Positions 9,000 to 17,132 are shown, counted from the first letter of the stretch. The stretch is 64,000 bases of DNA from Streptomyces angustmyceticus (GCF_019933235.1 NZ_CP082945.1:558001-622000), one strand, 5' to 3'. Notes: generated by a model from the sequence alone, not told the origin. Numbers and translations: made by a program.

Positions 9000-9478
9000 G
9001 AGGCAAGCCTACCCGGTGTGCGTTACGGCTACAGGCTGTTGACCTGCATAGTTACCCGTTCGGTACGAGCGGCTCCCGAGGAGCTGGCCGCGCGGTGGCT
9101 GACATTGCCGCAGGTCAGGGGCCTTGGGAACCCGTACACGGGGTCAGGTGCTATACGGCCCCGATGGCCAAAAGATCATGATCATGGGATATTCCCCCAG
9201 GTGATCATGGTTATTTGATCAAGGAAAAGTTGATTTGGATCATGAAATTTCAAGCCCTATGAATCTTGATCTCCAAGATCGCTTAGCCTTTTCGATCACC
9301 ACTCGACGATCTTCATCTGCCGAACTCTCAAGAACCTTGATCAGCAGTAATCGATCAAGCTCGACGATCGCAACTCACGCACAAGATGACCATGACCGCG
9401 TTGGCCTGCCTGCCCAGCCGGCACCGCACCCCATGCCCCGCCCACCCGGGTGGGGCGGCAGGTGGGGCACGCCCTGCC
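9000..9478. other. AT-rich, GATC-rich intergenic region
   Basis: There is no convincing gene in this 479-bp gap. From about 9165 to 9380 the base composition falls far below the surrounding GC content, and the segment is packed with GATC-containing words: the palindrome CATGATCATG at 9177-9186, then TGATCATGG, TTGATCAAGG, GGATCATG, CTTGATC, CGATCACC, TTGATCAGC, ATCGATCAAG and ACGATCG. Its position between the prim-pol and an HNH-terminase cluster fits a replication origin, a late promoter/operator region or the packaging (cos) region. I cannot tell which. Confidence 0.6.
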
Positions 9479-9742
9479 CTACCGCCTGCGCCTGCCTCCA
9501 CCCCTCAGCGCCTTGGCGTGCTGCGAGGTGGTGGTGTCTGTGGCCTGCATGTGCCTCAGCTGGCAGTAGCCCTTGGCCCTCGGTCCCATGAACTTGGACA
9601 CGGCTCGGACGCAGCGCTTCCAGTCGCCCGGCGTTCCCCATCTGATCTTGGCCGCGCCGGCTCCAGTACTCCAGTAGTTGCGGAGGGTCTGGGCGTTGCC
9701 GCCTCGACCACCGCCCTTGCTGCCTCGTCCCTTGCTGGCCAC
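9479..9742 (-). CDS. Conserved small basic actinophage protein
   Basis: An 87-residue basic protein with a Gly/Lys/Arg-rich N-terminus and a core GAAKIRWGTPGDWKRCVR followed by AKGYCQLRHMQATG-like sequence. I recognise this pattern from many actinophages, usually annotated hypothetical and found near head genes. GTG at 9742 has GGAG upstream; a GTG at 9751 overlapping the preceding stop is the alternative. It may bind nucleic acid; function unknown. Confidence 0.7.
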   Translation of the reverse strand: MASKGRGSKGGGRGGNAQTLRNYWSTGAGAAKIRWGTPGDWKRCVRAVSKFMGPRAKGYCQLRHMQATDTTTSQHAKALRGGGRRRR

Positions 9743-9747
9743 GTGGA

Positions 9748-9945
9748 TCACTCCTGGGTGGGCTGGTCTTCGTCTGGGTCGATGCGGGTGATGGTGGCGC
9801 CGCTGTCTGCGGGGATGGCCATGCAGGGGCCGTGCTGGTCGGAGAGGACTGCCCAACCGTGGTCGAAGGAGAGGGTGAGCTCGGGGTCCTCGACGAGAAC
9901 GTCTTCGCCTTTCCCCTTGGGGTGGACGACGAGGTAGGCGGGCAT
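9748..9945 (-). CDS. Hypothetical protein
   Basis: A 65-residue acidic, beta-rich protein (YLVVHPKGKGEDVLVEDP). The stop overlaps a possible GTG start of the next gene, so the two are probably co-translated. No family recognised. Confidence 0.65.
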   Translation of the reverse strand: MPAYLVVHPKGKGEDVLVEDPELTLSFDHGWAVLSDQHGPCMAIPADSGATITRIDPDEDQPTQE

Positions 9946-9954
9946 CGGGTCACC

Positions 9955-10146
9955 TCAGTGCTGGTATACGCGCCGGATGAGCTGCCCGCTCCATGTGCGC
10001 AGTTCCGTGGTATCGGCGGCGCAGTTCTTGACGAGGCAGACGGGATTCGGGCGGATGCCGCGCTCACTCTGGCGCTTGCCCATGCCGAGTTCGCGTTCGA
10101 GCTGCGCTATGCACTGGTAGTCCGGGCGTTGTGGGCTGGTCGCCAT
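9955..10146 (-). CDS. Hypothetical protein
   Basis: A 63-residue protein directly after the HNH gene, with a GGGGGG ribosome-binding site 12 bp after the HNH stop. It has a two-helix start (QCIAQLERELGMGK) and two cysteines. No family recognised. Confidence 0.6.
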   Translation of the reverse strand: MATSPQRPDYQCIAQLERELGMGKRQSERGIRPNPVCLVKNCAADTTELRTWSGQLIRRVYQH

Positions 10147-10158
10147 TGGTCCCCCCGT

Positions 10159-10464
10159 CTAGAGGAGTCCTGGGTGTTGCTCGGGTGGCCGCTTCCGTCC
10201 GGGCATTTTTCGCTTGGCGGCGTGGCCTTCGGCACTGCTCTTGTAGCGGTGGCAGTGCGGGGGTACGCGGTCGTGGGCCCAGTCGAGGTTGTCGAGGCTG
10301 TGGTCGTCGCCGGGGTTCTTGTGGTCGAGGTAGTCGCCGCCGGGCCGTCCGCATAGGTGGCAGATGTGTTCGGGGTTGCGTGCGTGCGCGGCGGGCCGGA
10401 GTTCACTGCGCCAGTTCGCGGGCAGCCGCCGCCATCGCGAGCTGCCTTGCCAGCCGCCGCTCAT
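10159..10464 (-). CDS. HNH endonuclease near the packaging genes
   Basis: A 101-residue HNH nuclease: zinc pair HICHLCGRPGG, then DYLDHKNPG, the Asn of SLDNLDWAH and a final HCHRYK. Small HNH proteins next to terminase genes are needed for terminase cutting in several cos phages (HK97 group). Here it lies upstream of the AT-rich region and the terminase genes, so a packaging role is likely. It starts by TGATG overlap with the upstream gene. Confidence 0.8.
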   Translation of the reverse strand: MSGGWQGSSRWRRLPANWRSELRPAAHARNPEHICHLCGRPGGDYLDHKNPGDDHSLDNLDWAHDRVPPHCHRYKSSAEGHAAKRKMPGRKRPPEQHPGLL

Positions 10465-10697
10465 CAGTCGTCTCCGACTGCCCGGTAGTGGCCTTCGGTG
10501 AGTTCGAGGGCGCTGTGGAGGAGGCCCTTCTGGTTGATCCAGTCGGTGCTGTCGGTGGTGCCGATGGACATGGCGATGGTGCCGTCGGCCTGCAGAACCT
10601 TGAGGAGGACGATGCAGTCGGTGACCATGTCTTCGTCGTCGAGGTCTGCGGTGACGCCAAGGGCGTCGACGGTCTGTCCGATCCTGTGGTCAGCCAT
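10464..10697 (-). CDS. Hypothetical acidic protein
   Basis: A 77-residue acidic protein (DDEDMVTDCIVLLKVLQADG) coupled to the HNH gene. The alternating strands suggest a small beta domain. No family recognised. Confidence 0.6.
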   Translation of the reverse strand: MADHRIGQTVDALGVTADLDDEDMVTDCIVLLKVLQADGTIAMSIGTTDSTDWINQKGLLHSALELTEGHYRAVGDD

Positions 10698-10721
10698 GGC
10701 GCGGGCCTTCCGGGTGGGGTG

Positions 10722-11603
10722 TCAGGTGTTGAGCGCCCGCTGTATGCCCTCTTCGAGGGTGACGCGGGGCTGGTAGAAGTCGAGCATCCGTGTGGGGTCG
10801 CAGACGCGGTGGTGGACGCCTTGGGGTGCGGTTGCCAGGTACTTGAGCTGCGGCGTGTAGCCGGCTTGTTTGGCGACGAGGTGGGCGAGTTCGTTGAAGC
10901 TGGTGGCCCGGCCCCAGCCGAGGTTGATCGGCCCAGTGATGCCCCATTCAACGGCCGCGATGGTGGCGCCGACGAGGTCGTCGATGTGGATCCAGTCGCG
11001 GGTGCTGTCGCCGCTGCCCCAGATCTCGAAGGGGTCCTGCCGCCGCTTCGCCCGCTGGATGAAGGCGGGGAACGGGTAGCAGTCGGCCTGGTCTTCGCCG
11101 TAGCCGGAGAACGGCCGGAGCACGGTCATCTGGATGCCTTCGGCTGCCGCGTACTGGCAGAGCTGCTCGCCGGTGAGCTTGGCGAGTCCGTAGGTGGCGT
11201 CGGGCTGGCCAGGGTTGGCGTAGTCGATGTCGGTCTCGGCGAGCCGGTGGATCTCGCCGGGCTCTTGGAGTGCGACCGGATATGCCGCAGATGAGCTGAA
11301 GAACACGGCGCGCGGAGTACCGGTGCGGACCAGCCACCGCATGTACCAGGCGTCGAGTGCGAGGTTGGTGGCGACGCCGAGGGGGCTGCCGTCGATGCTG
11401 GCCCGGCCGCCGACGATTGCCGCCGCGTGGATGGCGAGGTCGTAGTGGGTGTCGTCCTCGCGGAAGAAGTCGAGGGCGTCGCATTCGTATACGCCCGGCG
11501 TGGGCTCCAGATCGATGGCCGTGACATCGTCGCCTCGGGCGCGGAGCGCTTGGTGCAGGTGACGGCCGACGAACCCGGATGCTCCGGTGAGGAGAACACG
11601 CAT
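10722..11603 (-). CDS. NAD-dependent sugar epimerase/dehydratase
   Basis: A 293-residue extended short-chain dehydrogenase. The NAD-binding TGASGFVG loop is at residues 6-13, the catalytic Ser region SSSAAYP at 103-109 and the YGLAK Tyr-Lys pair at 138-142. The C-terminal half (GSGDSTRDWIHIDDLV) is typical of nucleotide-sugar epimerases and GDP-fucose synthase-like enzymes. It should make or modify an NDP-sugar for the phage glycosyltransferases. Exact substrate unknown. Confidence 0.85.
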   Translation of the reverse strand: MRVLLTGASGFVGRHLHQALRARGDDVTAIDLEPTPGVYECDALDFFREDDTHYDLAIHAAAIVGGRASIDGSPLGVATNLALDAWYMRWLVRTGTPRAVFFSSSAAYPVALQEPGEIHRLAETDIDYANPGQPDATYGLAKLTGEQLCQYAAAEGIQMTVLRPFSGYGEDQADCYPFPAFIQRAKRRQDPFEIWGSGDSTRDWIHIDDLVGATIAAVEWGITGPINLGWGRATSFNELAHLVAKQAGYTPQLKYLATAPQGVHHRVCDPTRMLDFYQPRVTLEEGIQRALNT

Positions 11604-11612
11604 GGCGCCTCC

Positions 11613-12062
11613 TCAGCGCTTGAACAGCACGGGCAGAGCGATCTTCAGGTGCTTCAGTCGTGACCAGCGGGCTTCGGGCTCAGCTCGGCAGTCCATGTTC
11701 AGGACGCATCCTCGGAAGAATCGCCACCGGCAGCGAATCAGGTTCGGGAGATTGCGCAGCTTGGGGAACCACCCCGGGCGCTTGCCTGTGCCGTGGCACT
11801 GGGGGCAGGTGACGAAGTGCCATCCGTCGGCGGCGTGCGACTCGGCTTCTGCCTGATTCCAGAGGGCGATCAGTGCAGGATCCATCTCGTCCTTGGGCTT
11901 GCAGATCGTGCGCCCTTGCTTCTTGAGTTCCGTGTTGACCGTCGGGCTGTCCATGAAAACGGGTACGACTCCGACGCCTTCGCACTGTCCTCGGCAGACG
12001 GTCAGGAGGCTGGGCGGTTGCATGCCGAGGGCTTCGTACCGGTCGGTGAATTGGGTGTTCAT
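11613..12062 (-). CDS. Hypothetical zinc-knuckle protein
   Basis: A 149-residue protein in the sugar cassette. An N-terminal CRGQCEGVGVVPV and a central CPQCHGTGKRPGWF form a DnaJ-like CxxCxGxG pair. The C-terminus is basic. No enzyme family recognised. Confidence 0.65.
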   Translation of the reverse strand: MNTQFTDRYEALGMQPPSLLTVCRGQCEGVGVVPVFMDSPTVNTELKKQGRTICKPKDEMDPALIALWNQAEAESHAADGWHFVTCPQCHGTGKRPGWFPKLRNLPNLIRCRWRFFRGCVLNMDCRAEPEARWSRLKHLKIALPVLFKR

Positions 12063-12080
12063 GTTGCCTCCCGAGATGGC

Positions 12081-12114
12081 GGAAGCCCCGGAGCTCGGGG
12101 CCTCCGGGGCTTCC
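12081..12114. terminator. Strong 13-bp hairpin in the sugar cassette
   Basis: GGAAGCCCCGGAG at 12081-12093 pairs perfectly with CTCCGGGGCTTCC at 12102-12114 across an 8-nt loop. It lies after the methyltransferase gene and before the 11613-12062 gene on the minus strand. There is no long T tract, as is common in Streptomyces terminators. Confidence 0.7.
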
Positions 12115-12156
12115 TTCCTGCGGGGATCAACCGCAGGCGTTCTGGGTGGTGCGGGG

Positions 12157-12753
12157 TCAGATGGCCTTTACGGCCCGGTAGACGCCCCACGGCAGTTCGC
12201 TGTCGATGGGCTCCAGGCCGATCCGGGCGCAGGCGTCGGTCTGCTGCTGGCGGGTCCAGGTGGTGACGCCGATCCAGCTGTCGGCCTCTGCGGGCTGGTC
12301 GCTGACGGGCCAGTCGAGGACGAGGATCCCGCCGAGCTTGGTGGCTGCTCGGAGTGCGGTGATGATGTCGAGGCAGTCGATGTAGCTGTGGTGGATCAGG
12401 ACGGCGAGGCTGTAGACGGCGTCCATGCGTCGGCGGCCGAGGTGTCTGGCGATGCCGTCGGCTGCGGCGTGCACGGTGGTGAGGTCGGGGGCGCGTTCGG
12501 TGAGCCGGTCGAGCATCTTCTGGGAGGCGTCGACGGCGGTGATCTCGTATCCGTGCTCGGCCATGGGGATGGCGACGCGGCCGTCGCCGCAGCCGAAGTC
12601 GAGCACCTTCGCCCCGTCGGGGATGACGGTGGCGAGCATCTCCGCCTGGGCCTGCCCGGACTCCCAGTACGCGTCCTCGGACACGCGGCGGAGCGGGTGG
12701 ATCGCTTCAGGGTCGGCCTGGTCCCAGGCCTGGATGACAGTTTCGGCGGTCAC
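12157..12753 (-). CDS. Class I SAM-dependent methyltransferase
   Basis: A 198-residue methyltransferase with the SAM motif KVLDFGCGDGRVA near residues 49-61, the acidic ITAVDAS loop, and MDAVYSLAVLIHHSYID as the post-motif region. No DNA target-recognition motifs (NPPY/DPPY) are present, so a small molecule or sugar is the likely substrate. The position between GT2 and epimerase suggests glycan tailoring. Confidence 0.8.
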   Translation of the reverse strand: MTAETVIQAWDQADPEAIHPLRRVSEDAYWESGQAQAEMLATVIPDGAKVLDFGCGDGRVAIPMAEHGYEITAVDASQKMLDRLTERAPDLTTVHAAADGIARHLGRRRMDAVYSLAVLIHHSYIDCLDIITALRAATKLGGILVLDWPVSDQPAEADSWIGVTTWTRQQQTDACARIGLEPIDSELPWGVYRAVKAI

Positions 12754-12762
12754 GTCTGCCTC

Positions 12763-13161
12763 CTAGAGCCACATCACGGCGGCAGCGTTGATCGCGAGGT
12801 GGATCGCATTGTCGGCGATGATCATCAGCCAGACGGTCAGCCATGCAGGCGCCTCGCCCGGGTAGCCCGTTGCCGAGCACTCCGCCCAGGGCTTTCGGTA
12901 CGCCTTCGGGGCAACGAGATTTTTGGCCCAAACGACGTGCCGCGCCAGCCGGTAGTGATCGATGAGCGCGTGCGTGATGACGATGGCAGCCAGCGCGATC
13001 GGCGAACGCGTAACGAGCAGGTAGGGCAACCCATAGGTCAGAGCGTGTGCCCAGGCAGGCCACCAGTGCTTTGTCTTCTCGCTAGCCATCCAGTGGGACT
13101 GGATCAGGTAGTCGCCGACAAGATGTGCGAGCAGAAGCCCAAAGGCCGTCGCCCCAGTCAC
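12763..13161 (-). CDS. DUF3307-like membrane protein
   Basis: A 132-residue protein with about four hydrophobic segments (GLLLAHLVGDYLIQSHW at the start, then ALTYGLPYLLV, IALAAIVITHALIDHY, and IIADNAIHLAINAAAV at the end). The early HLVGDYLIQ and late DN-HL motifs match DUF3307. GTG at 13161 overlaps the GT2 stop (GTGA). A longer frame upstream is a shadow of the GT2 gene. Function unknown. Confidence 0.75.
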   Translation of the reverse strand: MTGATAFGLLLAHLVGDYLIQSHWMASEKTKHWWPAWAHALTYGLPYLLVTRSPIALAAIVITHALIDHYRLARHVVWAKNLVAPKAYRKPWAECSATGYPGEAPAWLTVWLMIIADNAIHLAINAAAVMWL

Positions 13162-13868
13162 GCTGCCCCCTCGACGAGCTTCCACAGTTTGGCCAGGTCG
13201 GCTTCGAGTCCGCCGTTGTCCCGGTAGTTGTAGTAGGCGGCGCTGTCGGCGGAGACCTGCTCGCTGCTGTTGCATTCCTCGTAGCCGGCGTCGACCTCGG
13301 CCTTGCCGTTGGCGGGGTGAAGGTGCTCGATGACCATGTCGTCGAGGTAGGTGATGCGCTTCATGCCCGTCCCCCAGTCGAGCCAGACAAGGTCGAGGCA
13401 GAGGTGCACCAGGCAGTCGGGCGCCATGAACCCCAGCGCGCTGACGATGTCCGCGGTCATCGCTACCGCGGTCGGCATCCGCTCCCCCATGAGGAGGTCG
13501 TTGCCGTAGACGATGCCGGGTCCGCCGCTCAGGCATTCGCGGATGCGGGCATCCCACGGCATGGCAGCGGGGCGGGGCCGGTGGTCGTCGCCCATGAACG
13601 CGAGGTAGCGGTACTGCTTGGCCGCCTTCACTGCCTGCTGGTTGAGGGTGCCGCAGAGGCGGCGCCGCTTGCCGAACGTGAACCGGATCCGCCCGTCGCC
13701 CTTCAGCTCGGCGGCGTGCTGCTTGTATTCGGCGAGTTCGGGGTCGTCGGTGTCGACGGCGAACAGCAGGTCGGCGGTGGCGCCGGTCTGGTTCCAGGCG
13801 TCGACGATGGCGGGCACGGCCTGGGGCCGGCCGCGGGTGGGGATGATGACGAGCAGGTCGTCGGCCAT
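13158..13868 (-). CDS. GT2-like (GT-A fold) glycosyltransferase
   Basis: A 236-residue protein starting LLVIIPTRGRP, the usual GT2 N-terminal strand, with the metal/nucleotide motif FMGDDHRPR near residue 92 and a later ITYLDDMVIEHLHP acceptor-side motif. It has no membrane segment. It follows the virion protein gene 13886-14185 by 17 bp and is coupled to the DUF3307 gene. It probably transfers a sugar to a phage structural protein or a host surface polymer. Confidence 0.8.
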   Translation of the reverse strand: MADDLLVIIPTRGRPQAVPAIVDAWNQTGATADLLFAVDTDDPELAEYKQHAAELKGDGRIRFTFGKRRRLCGTLNQQAVKAAKQYRYLAFMGDDHRPRPAAMPWDARIRECLSGGPGIVYGNDLLMGERMPTAVAMTADIVSALGFMAPDCLVHLCLDLVWLDWGTGMKRITYLDDMVIEHLHPANGKAEVDAGYEECNSSEQVSADSAAYYNYRDNGGLEADLAKLWKLVEGAA

Positions 13869-13885
13869 GGCGCGGGCTCCGTGGG

Positions 13886-14185
13886 TTAGGCGCGTTGGAT
13901 GCTGATGGTGGGCGTCCCGGCCGAGATGACCTTGACGACGGTGCTGCCGGCGGTGGGTGGCTGTACGGTGACCGCCCCGATCGCCGCGGGCATGACGCGG
14001 GTGCTGGCGCCGCCGACGGTCGGGATGCGGCCGTCGACGGTGAAGTAGAGGGCGGCCCCGCCATCCATCGACACGATGGTGACCTCGTCGAGGTCTTCGG
14101 AGAACGTCGTCGTCTCGACGGTGTTGGCGACGAGGGTGATTGCGTGGGCTCCGAGGTCGCCCTTTGCGACGGTGTGCGTGGCCAT
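13886..14185 (-). CDS. Small beta-rich virion-like protein
   Basis: A 99-residue, almost all-beta, Thr/Val-rich protein (MATHTVAKGDLGAHAITLV, then VSMDGGAALYFTVDG). It follows the tail-fibre gene by 8 bp and precedes the GT2 gene, so a head-decoration or fibre component is plausible and it could be a glycosylation target. Start ATG at 14185; the longer upstream frame overlaps the fibre gene. No homolog recognised. Confidence 0.65.
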   Translation of the reverse strand: MATHTVAKGDLGAHAITLVANTVETTTFSEDLDEVTIVSMDGGAALYFTVDGRIPTVGGASTRVMPAAIGAVTVQPPTAGSTVVKVISAGTPTISIQRA

Positions 14186-14193
14186 GTCGCCTC

Positions 14194-15723
14194 CTATGCG
14201 GGCATGAGGGCGGTGATGGCCGCGGCGATTCGGCGGGCGAGCCCGATGTGTCCGGTGTCGGTGGGATGCACGCCGTCGGAGCTGATCCAGGTGTCCGCGA
14301 TGCCTGTACCCGTCGTCGCGAGCACCTTGCCGGTGCCCGTGATCCACGGCCCCTGGGTGGTCACGAGGGCGCCCGAGGCGTCGTAGCAGGAGCCCGTGAT
14401 CGGGCTGATGAACGGCAACCCGGCGGCGGCGGCCTGGGTCCGCAGGGTGGCATCAGTGTTCGTGATGCTGCCGGCCGGGGAACCGGTGGGTGACCAGCAG
14501 CCGATGACGTACATCTGGCACGCGGGCAGAGCGCTCTTCAGCGCGCTGTAGAGGCTGGCCGCCGCAGCGGCGATCGCGGACTGGCTGCCCGTGTTGTCGT
14601 TGAAACCGCCCCAGATGATCAGCCTATCCGGGGCGTAGGGGACGATGTCCAGCGCGATGCGGTCTTGGAACACCGCGTAGACAGGGCTGGTCCCAGGGCT
14701 GATGTAGCCGGTACCGCCGCGGCCCTGCTCCCAGGCGTCCGTGCTGCCCAGCAGCCGGGCCGCGCGGGCGAACCACGTGCCGGCCCCGCCACCGACGTTG
14801 CCCGCGGAGCCGTCGGAGATGCTGTCGCCAAGGACCATGAGCCGGCCACCCCGAAGAGGCACCTGCCAAATGCCGGCGCCGGGCGGGAGGTAGACGCCGC
14901 CAAAGGGGACGTTCGCAAAGTCGATGCGTACCCGGCGGGTGGCCGCCGAACCGAGGTCGATGGTCAGCAGGTGCCCGTTGCCGGTGGTCCCGATCCCTGA
15001 CACCGCGGACATCAGCTGGATGAGGTCGGTGACCTTGCGTCCGTCGATGCTGAGCCGGAAGCCACTGGCCGTCGTCGACATGTACTTGAACCGCACCTGC
15101 AGCAGCTGAGTGTCGGTGCCGAACTCGATGCTCCAGATGGACTGGCCGCTGCTGTATGTGTTCGGGTACTTGCTGGTCGGGAGCACGTAGTTAGTGTCGG
15201 GCGAGGAGGCGCCGATGGTGAACGCTCCGGCGCCGGCGTACTGGAACGGGCCGGTCGAGTCACTGCCGGTGAGCGTGACGCCGGCCGGGGCGTACTTGAG
15301 GTAGCCGGTGGTCGGGGTGGTGGTCTGGGTGGCGGTGATGGTGGGTGTGGTGCCGGCGTAGAGGGAGTCGGCCAGGGCCTGGTCGGGCATGTCCCGGCGG
15401 CGCCAGGTGGTGGTGGAGAGGGCGCCAATGGCCGCGGGGGTGATGGGGTCGCTACTGCCGGTGGCGTGGCTTGCGGCGTGTGCGGTGGGGGTGCGGGAGT
15501 TGCTGAATCGGGTGTCGTCGCCGGCGGCGAGGGTGCCGTTGGTGGTGCCGATGCTGCGGGTTGCGGCGTTGCCGAGTCCGAGGTTGGTGCGGGCGTTGGT
15601 GGGGTTGGTGAGGCTGGCGAGGTTGTCGGCTTTGACGAGGGCGGTGTTTTCGACGGTGGTGACGCGGGCGGCGAGGGCGTCGCTGGCTGCGGTCGAGGTG
15701 CCGTAGAAGGCGTAGTTGGCCAT
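14194..15723 (-). CDS. Tail fibre with SGNH/GDSL hydrolase domain
   Basis: A 509-residue protein. Residues 20-110 are a fibre-type region with the repeat LTNPTNARTNLGLGNAATR, and 120-290 form a beta-rich linker domain. Residues 293-509 are an SGNH esterase: GDSISDG at 299-305 (Ser), GGFNDN at 372-377 (Asn) and DGVHPTDTGH near 488 (Asp/His). It probably binds and deacetylates host surface polysaccharide during adsorption. Start ATG at 15723 has GGGGG upstream. Confidence 0.85.
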   Translation of the reverse strand: MANYAFYGTSTAASDALAARVTTVENTALVKADNLASLTNPTNARTNLGLGNAATRSIGTTNGTLAAGDDTRFSNSRTPTAHAASHATGSSDPITPAAIGALSTTTWRRRDMPDQALADSLYAGTTPTITATQTTTPTTGYLKYAPAGVTLTGSDSTGPFQYAGAGAFTIGASSPDTNYVLPTSKYPNTYSSGQSIWSIEFGTDTQLLQVRFKYMSTTASGFRLSIDGRKVTDLIQLMSAVSGIGTTGNGHLLTIDLGSAATRRVRIDFANVPFGGVYLPPGAGIWQVPLRGGRLMVLGDSISDGSAGNVGGGAGTWFARAARLLGSTDAWEQGRGGTGYISPGTSPVYAVFQDRIALDIVPYAPDRLIIWGGFNDNTGSQSAIAAAAASLYSALKSALPACQMYVIGCWSPTGSPAGSITNTDATLRTQAAAAGLPFISPITGSCYDASGALVTTQGPWITGTGKVLATTGTGIADTWISSDGVHPTDTGHIGLARRIAAAITALMPA

Positions 15724-15754
15724 GCCGCCCCCGTTCTTGTCGCTGGATGTTGTG

Positions 15755-15790
15755 GGTCCGCCCGGCTGTGACGAGGCAGTCGGGCGGACC
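15755..15790. terminator. Terminator-like hairpin upstream of the fibre gene
   Basis: GGTCCGCCCG at 15755-15764 pairs with CGGGCGGACC at 15781-15790, and the stem extends 4-5 bp inward with G-T pairs. It separates the DNA-binding gene at 15906 from the tail-fibre gene. The remaining roughly 110 bp up to 15905 shows no gene. Confidence 0.65.
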
Positions 15791-15905
15791 GGGGGCCGAG
15801 CGCTGGGGCGCTTCAAGGTCCCCTGCCTGCCCCCACTTGGCAGGCGTTGGTCCTCGCGGGCGGGAGCGGGCCGCCACAGCCGCTCGACCGGGCCCCGCGA
15901 GGGTC

Positions 15906-16151
15906 TTAGGCGGCGTTGGCCGCGGGGATGGACGTGATGGGCGGTGCGGGTCCGTGTTCGACAACGTGGCCGTTCTCGTCACGTTTGGCTGCGGGGAGTT
16001 CCCACACGTCGTAGCGGATGCCGTTGCGTCGCTGGCTGTGGTCTTCGTGTCGGGTGATGCGGCCTTCGATTCCCCAGCGCCGGATTGTGGAGGCGGGGCG
16101 CCCGGTCCAGTAGGCGGCGAGGTCTTCGGTGACGAGGTGGAGTTCAGGCAT
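15906..16151 (-). CDS. MerR/excisionase-type DNA-binding protein
   Basis: An 81-residue protein with a winged-helix start (LVTEDLAAYWTGRPASTIRR, WGIEGRITRHED) as in AlpA/MerR-type HTH proteins. ATG at 16151 has GGGGGTG 5 nt upstream; an ATG at 16166 is the alternative. It is isolated between two strong hairpins, so it is a single-gene transcript and possibly a regulator of late genes. Confidence 0.7.
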   Translation of the reverse strand: MPELHLVTEDLAAYWTGRPASTIRRWGIEGRITRHEDHSQRRNGIRYDVWELPAAKRDENGHVVEHGPAPPITSIPAANAA

Positions 16152-16170
16152 GTTCACCCCCGGCATGCGA

Positions 16171-16200
16171 AAGGGGTCACCCAGTGGTGGGTGACCCCTT
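16171..16200. terminator. Perfect 13-bp terminator hairpin
   Basis: AAGGGGTCACCCA at 16171-16183 pairs perfectly with TGGGTGACCCCTT at 16188-16200 around a GTGG loop. It lies downstream of the 16285-16974 gene on the minus strand and just upstream of the small DNA-binding gene. Confidence 0.75.
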
Positions 16201-16284
16201 CGACGCAGCTAGATCGATCGAATCAGACGATAAGCTCATTTTGGTTCTACGGTCAAGTACTTCTCTGTCTCCGCGCGAGGTCGC

Positions 16285-16974
16285 TCACGCTGCTGCTCCT
16301 GTCTCGTTGGCGGCTTCCTGTGCTCGGCGAAGGTCGCGCCATGCAGCCATGTCGGACCATTCGGTGCCGCAGGTGCCGCATTGGATGCGGGGTGATCCGG
16401 CGCTGGCGGTGAGCTGATTGCCGCAGGCTTTGCCGGACTCGTCGGCCACGGGGCAGAGTCCGACGTTGACGCGGCCGGGGCGTCGTTCGCCGGTGAGGGC
16501 GGCGTCGCATTCGACGTGGAGGCGGCGGATGTCGTCGATGTCTTGGTCTATGGAGTCGTAGGCGTCGGCGGCCCACGGCAGGTTGTTGATCAGGAACCGG
16601 GTGTGCTCGGGTACGGCTTCCGCGGGCGATCCACGCCAGGGGGCGACGGTCCAGCCGAGGGCAGCGCGCCAGGAGTCTTCGATGTCGCGGAGCCGTGTGG
16701 CCACTCCCCCTGCGGCAACGAGGGACAGCACTTCGAGGCGGGGCGGGATGGGCGGCACCCGCGATCCGGAGGTGGCGGCACCGACCTTGCGGGCGCCGCG
16801 CATGAGGCTCGCCGTGGTGTTGAGCTGCCGGAAGAGGCTGGGCAGTTCAGCGAGGCGCTTGACTGTCTTGTCTTCGCAGGGTCGACAGGCTTGTCGGCCG
16901 GCTTCGCTCACCCAGAGTTCGTGTCCGCAGGCCATGCACGTGGGCCAGGAATAGTCGGCGGCGGTGTCGTTCAC
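16285..16974 (-). CDS. Conserved Streptomyces phage zinc-ribbon protein
   Basis: A 229-residue protein with zinc ribbons at both ends: MACGHELWVSEAGRQACRPC near residue 14 and GLCPVADESGKACG with IQCGTCGTEW near residues 172-205. The centre is helical. I recall similar proteins as hypothetical genes in many Streptomyces phages and genomes. GTG start at 16974 has GAGGAG upstream. Possibly nucleic-acid binding. Confidence 0.7.
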   Translation of the reverse strand: MNDTAADYSWPTCMACGHELWVSEAGRQACRPCEDKTVKRLAELPSLFRQLNTTASLMRGARKVGAATSGSRVPPIPPRLEVLSLVAAGGVATRLRDIEDSWRAALGWTVAPWRGSPAEAVPEHTRFLINNLPWAADAYDSIDQDIDDIRRLHVECDAALTGERRPGRVNVGLCPVADESGKACGNQLTASAGSPRIQCGTCGTEWSDMAAWRDLRRAQEAANETGAAA

Positions 16975-17018
16975 GGTGGGCTCCTCGTGGCAGCGCGTGG
17001 GTCTGAGGGGCTAGGCGT

Positions 17019-17132
17019 TACACACAGTGTGCATTGGGGTCCCGACAATCCTGGATGCGCGATCGGGTTGTCGACCTGTCGGCATGTCGCGAAATGCCCG
17101 CAACTGGGGCTGCTGGCAGTCACAATGAGCGC
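17019..17132. promoter_or_regulatory. Divergent regulatory gap with dyads
   Basis: This gap between a leftward and a rightward gene contains the dyad CACACAGTGTG (about 17022-17032) and a TTGTCGACCTG segment. It is likely to hold the two divergent promoters. No -10 could be assigned firmly. Confidence 0.4.

Noticed and set aside
9375..10067. 230-codon leftward frame across the small genes at 9.5-10.1 kb
   Set aside because: It runs out of frame through three short coding-like genes joined by overlaps and has a low-complexity Ser/Pro/Arg composition.
12763..14064. 433-codon leftward frame reaching across the GT2 gene
   Set aside because: Only the last 132 residues are protein-like (DUF3307-like); the rest is an out-of-frame Arg/Pro-rich shadow of the GT2 gene.
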